Assembly: GCA_017441045.1 (NCBI GenBank)
Contig: JAFSAK010000044.1
Span: 1-13,174, forward strand
Length of the DNA: 13,174 nt
Direction of reading: 5' to 3'
DNA from: Clostridia bacterium
GTDB taxonomy: Bacteria; Bacillota_A; Clostridia; Oscillospirales; Acutalibacteraceae
Below the pieces are notes generated by a model, which saw only the letters and a list, made by a program, of their open reading frames with translations, was not told where the DNA came from and ran no database searches. Below, piece by piece: positions 1 through 4,097 of this stretch (position 1 is its first letter; the number at the start of each line of letters is the position of its first letter). The position numbers were made by a program, and so were the translations under genes.

Positions 1-122
1 AAGGGTGACAAAATTTGTTGTAATAGGAGCAAGGCAGGAATAACCGTCATACTTACAGTGGTTTTATCGCTTAAAACAAAGTTTTCAACAGTGTTTTGTT
101 TAGTATGATTTTCAATATGTCA

Positions 123-140
123 GTATGACTTTTGTCATAC
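123..140. repeat. Perfect 7-bp inverted repeat, GTATGAC-TTTT-GTCATAC
   Basis: Both arms (123-129 and 134-140) are perfect, with a TTTT loop. The same 7-base word occurs inverted at 46-52 and as a 6-base match at 103-108. It could be a regulator-binding site, the end of a lost mobile element, or a small RNA hairpin; nothing in the window decides between these. Confidence 0.55.
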
Positions 141-151
141 TCATCAAAAAT

Positions 152-181
152 AGAGTTATCTCGTAATTTCGGGATAACTCT
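152..181. terminator. Probable intrinsic terminator, better on the minus strand
   Basis: AGAGTTATC (152-160) pairs with GATAACTCT (173-181). The stem continues through one T-G wobble and two G-C pairs to about 12 bp around a six-base loop (164-169). On the minus strand the stem is followed by TATTTTTGA, a good U-tract; on the plus strand only GTTTG follows. It may end a transcript entering from either side; no gene that it serves is visible. Confidence 0.55.
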
Positions 182-260
182 GTTTGCATATATACCTTGA
201 AAAATTCAATAAGAAATGTTCTATTAAATTTAAGAATGCTTGTTGTTATGCGGGATTTTC

Positions 261-293
261 AACTTGTAGAAATGGCTGCCACAAGTTGCAGCC
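261..293. repeat. Two overlapping, mutually exclusive inverted repeats
   Basis: AACTTGT (261-267) pairs with ACAAGTT (281-287). GGCTGC (274-279) pairs with GCAGCC (288-293). The arms interleave with no base between the two 3' arms, so both stems can hardly form at once, which is the geometry of a two-state switch or of overlapping element ends. It sits immediately before the 52-base repeat and the gene at 360. The function is unknown. Confidence 0.4.
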
Positions 294-296
294 TTA

Positions 297-348
297 GCCT
301 CCCTTGCCTAAAGGGAGGTGGATTTGCCGTAGGCAAAGACGGAGGGAT
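297..348 (+). repeat. Copy A of a 52-base double-hairpin dispersed repeat
   Basis: Hairpin 1 has an extended CCTCCC/GGGAGG stem (298-303 with 313-318). Hairpin 2 is TTTGCC-GTA-GGCAAA (323-337). The copy ends in GGAGGGAT. Its reverse complement recurs with substitutions at 1154-1205 and in part at 1136-1239, so the fused pyrophosphatase-like/NUDIX gene lies between inverted copies. Compared with copy B, stem positions change in compensating pairs (see findings), so the fold appears to be what is conserved. It resembles short palindromic elements I associate with clostridial genomes. The terminal GGAGGG lies 13 bases before the ATG at 360, rather far for a ribosome site. Confidence 0.75.
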
Positions 349-359
349 ATAAAACCGTT

Positions 360-1127
360 ATGAATATGGAAGAAAGGAAAGCTCTTGTTAATTCATATCT
401 TGGTAAGATGGTTAATATTAAAATAGACCGCCCCATAGGTTATGTACATAAAAAGGAAAATTATGCTCTAACATATCCTATTAATTATGGATATATCCCT
501 GAAGTGTTTGGTGGCGACGGTGAAGAACTTGATGTATATTTGCTTGGCGTTGACAAACCTGTAACTGATTATGTTGCTAAAATAATTGGTGTTGTTTATC
601 GTATGAATGATGTTGAAGATAAACTTATAGCCGCACCAGAGGGTGTGTGTTTTAATCAAGCAGAAATTGCACAATACATACACTTTCAGGAACAGTATTA
701 TGAAACTTATATTGACGCGATATATCAAAAATCTTGCGGCGCAATTATTTATAGACAGATAAATGATAAAACAGAATACCTTTGCATTTTACAAAAAAGG
801 TCAGGATTGTATAGTGTGCCAAAAGGTCATAGCGAGGCGTTTGAAACAGAGAGGCAATCCGCAAAGCGTGAAATATATGAAGAAGTGGGTATAAAGGCTG
901 AATTTAAACCAAATTTCAAAATGGAAATACAATATGATGTGCCTGATAATAAGCAAAAGACGGTTGTGCTATTTCTTTGTGAACACAAAGGTGGAATAAA
1001 AATAGATTGTAATGAAATTAAGGAATATAAATGGGTTGAATATGAAATAGCCAAAAAAATGTTACCTAAATGGTATGAAACAGTCATTGATGAAGCGGAA
1101 AAATATATTAACAGCTTAAAGTTTTGA
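360..1127 (+). CDS. Inorganic pyrophosphatase-like domain fused to a NUDIX hydrolase
   Basis: The 255-residue protein has two domains. Residues about 15-110 resemble family I soluble inorganic pyrophosphatase: YPINYGYIP at 39-47, then D53, E55 and D58 in the DGxxxD metal-site position, and D84/D87/K88 matching the second acidic cluster. The loop is shorter than in E. coli PPase, and the usual early glutamate seems absent, so activity is uncertain. Residues about 125-250 are a NUDIX domain with a complete NUDIX box at 156-178 (G156, E162, R170-E171, E174-E175, G177). NUDIX enzymes cleave nucleoside diphosphates linked to another group and often release pyrophosphate, so the two activities could be consecutive. 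There is no signal peptide, so it should be cytosolic. The start is uncertain: ATG 366 is an alternative and no well-spaced ribosome site is seen. It is AT-rich and stands alone between repeats, which suggests an acquired gene. Confidence 0.85.
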   Translation: MNMEERKALVNSYLGKMVNIKIDRPIGYVHKKENYALTYPINYGYIPEVFGGDGEELDVYLLGVDKPVTDYVAKIIGVVYRMNDVEDKLIAAPEGVCFNQAEIAQYIHFQEQYYETYIDAIYQKSCGAIIYRQINDKTEYLCILQKRSGLYSVPKGHSEAFETERQSAKREIYEEVGIKAEFKPNFKMEIQYDVPDNKQKTVVLFLCEHKGGIKIDCNEIKEYKWVEYEIAKKMLPKWYETVIDEAEKYINSLKF

Positions 1128-1135
1128 TTAAGAAA

Positions 1136-1239
1136 ATCCCTCCACCGCTAAGTATCCCTCAGTCAAAACCTACGGTTTTGCCAGCTCCCTTTAGGCAAGG
1201 GAGCCTTTGCGGTCGTCCTCCCTTTAGGGCAAGGGAGGC
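1136..1239 (-). repeat. Copy C of the dispersed repeat, split by copy B
   Basis: The outer parts form one element on the minus strand. ATCCCTCC (1136-1143) and ACCGC (1144-1148) lie on one side. GCGGT (1209-1213) and the CCTCCC/GGGAGG hairpin, ending in AGGGAGGC at 1239, lie on the other. ACCGC and GCGGT are perfect complements, so rejoining them restores the second hairpin of the family. Copy B occupies its loop region. No clear target-site duplication is visible at the junctions. Confidence 0.6.
1154..1205 (-). repeat. Copy B of the 52-base double-hairpin repeat (inverted to copy A)
   Basis: The reverse complement aligns to copy A over all 52 bases without gaps. Both share the CTCCCTT-loop-AAGGGAG stem core, the CCGTAGG loop region and the GAGGGAT end. 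Hairpin 2 reads AAAACC-GTA-GGTTTT here instead of TTTGCC-GTA-GGCAAA: the bases differ but the pairing is kept. It lies inside copy C, between the pyrophosphatase-like/NUDIX gene and the S23-type gene. Confidence 0.75.
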
Positions 1240-1297
1240 TAATTTGTTCCCAATTTAACACAAGCATATAATCTATACAGCAAGTGAGGTGATAGCA

Positions 1298-1654
1298 ATG
1301 AAAGAGGATAAACTTTCTGATTTATCCATGAAGCTATCGGTTGATGTTTTGAAATTAACAAAGGAATTAAGGTCAAAACACGAAACCGTAATTTCAAATC
1401 AAATGGCCAGAAGTGCGACAAGTGTTTGCGCTAATATCGCAGAAAGTAAATACGGTCATAGCCGTGCTGACTTCATTGCTAAACTCGAAATTGCCTTGAA
1501 AGAAGCAAACGAAACAGGCAAATGGCTTGAAATGCTTTTGAAATCGGACTATGTTGATGAAGCAACCTATAAATCCATTGATAAAACTTGTTCGACAATT
1601 CGCATATTATTGATTGCTTCAATTAAAACTGCAAAAAGCAAAATGAACAAATAG
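1298..1654 (+). CDS. Four-helix-bundle protein of the S23 / 23S rRNA intervening-sequence family
   Basis: The 118-residue protein carries the family's hallmark central block: QMARSATSVCANIAES at about 35-50, followed by DFIAKLEIALKEANET (58-73) and WLEMLL. Lengths of 110-130 residues are typical. Proteins of this superfamily are small oligomeric four-helix bundles found in rRNA intervening sequences, in diversity-generating retroelements (Avd) and, most often, alone in genomes. Their role outside retroelements is poorly known, and a nucleic-acid-binding function is inference. No reverse transcriptase or template repeat is present, so this is not a visible retroelement. The start was chosen at ATG 1298 because GAGG (1286-1289) sits 8 bases upstream; the in-frame GTG at 1289 overlaps that site. 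It is followed after 17 bases by another small gene and is likely cotranscribed with it. Confidence 0.85.
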   Translation: MKEDKLSDLSMKLSVDVLKLTKELRSKHETVISNQMARSATSVCANIAESKYGHSRADFIAKLEIALKEANETGKWLEMLLKSDYVDEATYKSIDKTCSTIRILLIASIKTAKSKMNK

Positions 1655-1671
1655 TGCAAGGAGGCAACTTT

Positions 1672-2055
1672 ATGAACTTATTTAATTCGTTCAAATCAAA
1701 CAAAGAACTAATTATCCAAACAGAATTTGTAAATGTTTATTCTGTAAAATGTGATGAAAAAGAATATATAATTATCATTCCAAGAAAAGTCGCTAACAGA
1801 CATACAATTATTCACTTTATAGATAATACTATTTCTTGGGAACAAGTCCCTCGCTTTTGGAGATTGGCAGGGAGACGATACGGTGATAAAATTCCGATAT
1901 ACAAATTCGACGGAAAAATTTCGAACACTATATTTGTTCTGAAAGGAAATCCTGGTGGTGACGAAGGATTAGACGATGGTATTTTTAGAAGTCCTAAAAA
2001 ATATGATGAAAATTTTGTGAATTGTATCACCTATAAAAAGTTCAAGAGTATGTAG
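1672..2055 (+). CDS. Hypothetical protein, 127 residues
   Basis: I do not recognise a family. A strong ribosome site, AAGGAGG at 1658-1664, lies 7 bases before ATG 1672, so it is probably translated; the in-frame GTG at 1654 lies upstream of that site and is rejected. The protein is soluble, with no signal peptide or membrane span. Residues about 20-65 alternate hydrophobic and charged positions as in beta strands. A cluster RFWRLAGRRYGDK (about 61-73) follows, then a glycine-rich loop GNPGGDEGLDDG (about 92-103). It starts 17 bases after the S23-type gene and is probably in the same transcript. Base composition is AT-rich like the genes on either side. It could be a diverged fragment of a longer protein. 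Confidence 0.6.
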   Translation: MNLFNSFKSNKELIIQTEFVNVYSVKCDEKEYIIIIPRKVANRHTIIHFIDNTISWEQVPRFWRLAGRRYGDKIPIYKFDGKISNTIFVLKGNPGGDEGLDDGIFRSPKKYDENFVNCITYKKFKSM

Positions 2056-2060
2056 TAGAA

Positions 2061-2132
2061 ATACGGCGGTTTTTAGTCATATTTAATTCGTGCATTAAGT
2101 TCAAAACACTCAAAATATATACCGCTTCGTAT
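2061..2132. repeat. Long-range inverted repeat before the acetyltransferase gene
   Basis: ATACGGCGGT (2061-2070) can pair with ACCGCTTCGTAT (2121-2132), giving 10 base pairs with a two-base bulge and a loop of about 50 bases. The first arm is followed by TTTTT, but the loop is too long for an ordinary intrinsic terminator. The function is unknown, and chance is possible. Confidence 0.3.
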
Positions 2133-2160
2133 TGATTTTAAACAAAAGGAAAGATATATA

Positions 2161-2595
2161 ATGCCAACAATTCGAAAAATTAAAAGTGAAGATAAAAACT
2201 TAGTTATCGATATGATGCGAACCTTCTATGCTTCGCCTATGGTTTCAACTAATGGCTCGGAAGAAATTTTCAATGCAAATCTCGATGCTTGTATAAATGA
2301 TTCGCCCTATCTTGAAGGTTATGTCTTTGAAAGCGCAGGTGAAATTCTGGGCTACGGTATGCTTGCAAAAAGTTTTTCTACCGAGTTTGGAAAAAACTGC
2401 ATCTGGGTTGAAGACCTTTATATAAAGAATGAGCATCGGGGAGAAGGGCTTGGCAGCAGTTTCTTTAAATATATCGAAGAAAAATACCCGAATCATCTTT
2501 TTCGGCTTGAAGTAGAAGAAGAAAACGAACGGGCGATTCATGTCTATAAAAAGATGGGTTATGAATTCCTCCCGTATCTTGAAATGAAAAAGTGA
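2161..2595 (+). CDS. GNAT-family N-acetyltransferase
   Basis: The 144-residue protein has normal length for a single GNAT domain. The acetyl-CoA pyrophosphate loop is RGEGLG at residues 93-98 (R/Q-x-x-G-x-G), preceded by the strand WVEDLYIKNEHR (82-93). The C-terminal strand-helix (LEVEEENERAIHVYKKMGY, about 116-134) has the N-x-x-A-x-x-x-Y-x-x-x-G pattern of the family. It should transfer an acetyl group from acetyl-CoA to an amine; the substrate cannot be read from the sequence. The ribosome site AAAGGA (2145-2150) is 10 bases before the ATG. It appears monocistronic: the next gene has its own promoter 9 bases after this stop codon. Confidence 0.9.
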   Translation: MPTIRKIKSEDKNLVIDMMRTFYASPMVSTNGSEEIFNANLDACINDSPYLEGYVFESAGEILGYGMLAKSFSTEFGKNCIWVEDLYIKNEHRGEGLGSSFFKYIEEKYPNHLFRLEVEEENERAIHVYKKMGYEFLPYLEMKK

Positions 2596-2603
2596 TTTTA
2601 ACC

Positions 2604-2632
2604 TTGCAAAACAAATTTGCTTATGGTATAAT
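2604..2632 (+). promoter_or_regulatory. Sigma-A type promoter for the riboswitch-oadB unit
   Basis: The -35 TTGCAA (2604-2609) and -10 TATAAT (2627-2632) are separated by 17 bases, with an extended -10 TGG at 2624-2626. Transcription should begin near 2639, just before the structured leader. This is one of the best promoters in the window. Confidence 0.8.
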
Positions 2633-2642
2633 ATCCCTGCTC

Positions 2643-2731
2643 TAAGAGGGAGTAGTCAGCGAGGAATCGTTAATGCGGTCGTCAATACGGTTTTTTAAAA
2701 CCCGCCGCTTTATTAAATGACAAGACTCTTA
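2643..2731 (+). promoter_or_regulatory. yybP-ykoY family manganese (Mn2+) riboswitch aptamer
   Basis: The leader reproduces the family's conserved layout. P1 pairs UAAGAG (2643-2648) with CUCUUA (2726-2731). The conserved asymmetric loop follows, GGAGUA (2649-2654) facing AAGA (2722-2725). GUCA (2655-2658) then pairs with UGAC (2718-2721). A small hairpin CGA-GGAA-UCG spans 2660-2669. The second arm has UAAU (2671-2674) with AUUA (2712-2715) and GCGG (2675-2678) with CCGC (2705-2708). These enclose the conserved loop UCGUCAAUAC (2679-2688) and a terminal GG-U-rich/A-rich-CC hairpin. In known members the two conserved loops dock to bind Mn2+. I recognised this by motif and pairing, not by a covariance-model search. 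Confidence 0.85.
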
Positions 2732-2762
2732 CTGTATTTTCGCAGTAAGAGTCTTTTATTTT
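2722..2762 (+). terminator. Riboswitch-controlled intrinsic terminator (expression platform)
   Basis: AAGACTCTTACTG (2722-2734) pairs perfectly with CAGTAAGAGTCTT (2743-2755), and TTATTTT follows. The 5' arm includes the aptamer's AAGA (2722-2725) and its whole P1 3' strand (2726-2731), so the aptamer and terminator cannot form together. Ligand binding should stabilise P1, break the terminator and turn transcription on. Confidence 0.88.
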
Positions 2763-2788
2763 GCTCCCCAAACAGAAAGGAGAACACT

Positions 2789-3901
2789 ATGGAAATTCTT
2801 TATGAAAATCTGGTAAACAACTTCCAGTGGCAAATGCTCGTTATGTGGGCAATAGGTGGAATTCTTATTTTTCTTGCCATCAAAAAAGAAATGGAACCCA
2901 CATTGCTTTTGCCCATCGGCTTTGGTACCATTGCGGTAAACCTGCCACTTAGCGGAGTTATAACCCAAGGTCACGAAGAAGGCGCTTTAAGCATTCTTTA
3001 TGATGCAGGTATCGCCAATGAACTTTTCCCCCTTCTTTTATTTGTGGGAATCGGCGCAATGATTGACTTTGGTCCTATTCTTTCTAATCCGAAACTTATG
3101 ATTTTCGGCGCGGCGGCGCAGTTTGGTATTTTCTTTACCTTATGCCTTGCCTCGATGTTTTTCGATATCAAAGATGCGGCTTCTATCGCCATTATCGGCG
3201 CCGCGGATGGCCCGACATCAATAGTTGTTGCCAATAAACTCGGCTCCGAATATGTAGGTGCGATTATGGTTGCGGCCTATTCGTATATGGCCTTGGTGCC
3301 CATTATTCAGCCGCCCGTAATTAAACTTTTAACCACCCGCAAAGAGCGTCTTATTCGTATGCCTTATGAACCCAAAGCAGTTTCTAAGACAACCCGCATA
3401 CTTTTCCCCATAATCATAACCGTTATCGCAGGTGTTATAGCGCCTCAGTCGGCTTCCCTCGTTTTCTTCCTTATGTTCGGTAACCTTATAAGAGAGTGCG
3501 GAGTTCTTAACTCCCTTTCCGAAACTGCGCAAAAGGTACTTGCTAATCTTGTTACCATTTTCCTTGGTATCTGTATTGCAACCCAAATGCATTACGATAA
3601 ATTCTTAAAACCCCAGACACTTCTTATTTTAGGTCTCGGCCTTGTGGCATTTATCTTTGATACCGCAGGCGGTGTTATCTTCGCAAAGGTGCTTAACCTG
3701 TTCCTTAAAACAAAAATCAATCCCATGATTGGCGCAGCGGGTATTTCTGCATTCCCCATGTCCGGCAGAATAGTTCATAAAATGGGACTTGCCGAAGATA
3801 ATCAAAACTTCCTTTTGATGCACTCAATGGGTGTAAATGTTTCGGGTCAGATAGCATCGGTTATCGCAGGTGGCTTGATACTTAATTTCTTTATGAAGTA
3901 G
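2789..3901 (+). CDS. oadB: Sodium-ion-translocating decarboxylase beta subunit (OadB/MmdB/GcdB family)
   Basis: The 370-residue integral membrane protein has about nine or more hydrophobic segments and belongs to the beta-subunit family of biotin-dependent Na+-pump decarboxylases. Residues known to matter for Na+ transport in Klebsiella OadB align with exact spacing: D140 (GAADGPT; Klebsiella D203), Y166 (Y229), N311 (N373), G315 (G377), S320 (S382) and R327 (R389). The canonical role is to couple carboxybiotin decarboxylation to Na+ export. No alpha (carboxyltransferase) or biotin-carrier gene is adjacent, so it may use partners encoded elsewhere or act as a stand-alone transporter. The start at ATG 2789 is set by AAAGGAG at 2776-2782; an upstream in-frame ATG at 2717 lies inside the riboswitch and is not credible. 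It is controlled by the Mn2+ riboswitch-terminator in its leader and followed after 10 bases by a small membrane protein gene. Confidence 0.92.
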   Translation: MEILYENLVNNFQWQMLVMWAIGGILIFLAIKKEMEPTLLLPIGFGTIAVNLPLSGVITQGHEEGALSILYDAGIANELFPLLLFVGIGAMIDFGPILSNPKLMIFGAAAQFGIFFTLCLASMFFDIKDAASIAIIGAADGPTSIVVANKLGSEYVGAIMVAAYSYMALVPIIQPPVIKLLTTRKERLIRMPYEPKAVSKTTRILFPIIITVIAGVIAPQSASLVFFLMFGNLIRECGVLNSLSETAQKVLANLVTIFLGICIATQMHYDKFLKPQTLLILGLGLVAFIFDTAGGVIFAKVLNLFLKTKINPMIGAAGISAFPMSGRIVHKMGLAEDNQNFLLMHSMGVNVSGQIASVIAGGLILNFFMK

Positions 3902-3911
3902 GAGGAAAAAT

Positions 3912-4052
3912 ATGTTACTTTCTTTTAATCCCTCTAATTTTATAAGTAATCTGCATTATATGGGCAAAGGAATGTTGGCAATAGGCGTAGTAATGCTTAT
4001 CCTAATTGCCGTAACCGCCCTGCTTAACAAATTAAGCAATAAAAAGAAATAA
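3912..4052 (+). CDS. Small single-span membrane protein, OadG-related subunit
   Basis: The 46-residue protein has a short N-terminal segment (about 1-18), one hydrophobic helix (about 19-39, MLAIGVVMLILIAVTALL core) and a basic tail LSNKKK that should lie in the cytoplasm. Decarboxylase pumps contain a small gamma or delta subunit whose N-terminus is a single membrane helix binding the beta subunit, and short OadG-like peptides accompany some beta subunits in Firmicutes. Position and topology fit that role; the sequence is too short for firm homology. A strong ribosome site, GGAGG (3901-3905), is 6 bases upstream, beginning at the last base of the oadB stop. The peptide lacks the long soluble extension of classical OadG that contacts the alpha subunit. 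Confidence 0.75.
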   Translation: MLLSFNPSNFISNLHYMGKGMLAIGVVMLILIAVTALLNKLSNKKK

Positions 4053-4060
4053 TTAAAGAT

Positions 4061-4091
4061 AAATCCCCGTACCGTTTTGGTACGGGGATTT
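4061..4091. terminator. Bidirectional intrinsic terminator between convergent operons
   Basis: AAATCCCCGTACC (4061-4073) pairs perfectly over 13 bp with GGTACGGGGATTT (4079-4091) around a GTTTT loop. On the plus strand it is followed by a T-rich tail; on the minus strand it is followed by ATCTTTAATT. It sits 8 bases after the small membrane gene and 6 bases beyond the stop of the minus-strand ATPase gene, so it serves both. Confidence 0.9.
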
Positions 4092-4097
4092 TGTGTC

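Larger units (their letters stand above)
1..359. other. Non-coding, palindrome-rich AT-rich region
   Basis: No convincing gene lies here. Frame 1 of the plus strand is open from the edge to a stop at 106-108 (35 codons), and a short minus-strand frame is open to the left edge; neither has a recognisable motif or ribosome site. The stretch contains a perfect hairpin at 123-140, a terminator-like hairpin at 152-181, two overlapping inverted repeats at 261-293 and a 52-base dispersed repeat at 297-348. The word GTATGAC or its complement recurs at 46-52, 103-108 (6 of 7 bases), 123-129 and 134-140. A weak promoter candidate for the gene at 360 is TTGAAA (197-202) with TATTAA (222-227), but its 19-base spacer is poor. 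Confidence 0.6.

Noticed and set aside
1..108. Possible 3' end of a gene entering from the left edge (frame 1 open to 108)
   Set aside because: Only 35 codons, low-complexity hydrophobic translation, no recognisable motif, and the same DNA is rich in palindromes.
1298..2055. A diversity-generating retroelement, because the S23 fold resembles Avd
   Set aside because: No reverse transcriptase, template repeat or variable repeat is present in the window.
2061..2132. Intrinsic terminator after the 127-residue hypothetical gene
   Set aside because: The arms pair, but the loop is about 50 bases and the T-run follows the first arm, not the second.
2606..2620. GCAAA-ACAAA-TTTGC hairpin after the acetyltransferase gene as a terminator
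   Set aside because: Only five weak pairs, no T-run, and it overlaps the -35 and spacer of a strong promoter.
2717..2788. An N-terminal extension of OadB starting at ATG 2717
   Set aside because: It lies inside the riboswitch and terminator stem, has no ribosome site, and adds 24 residues absent from the family; AAAGGAG at 2776-2782 clearly serves ATG 2789.
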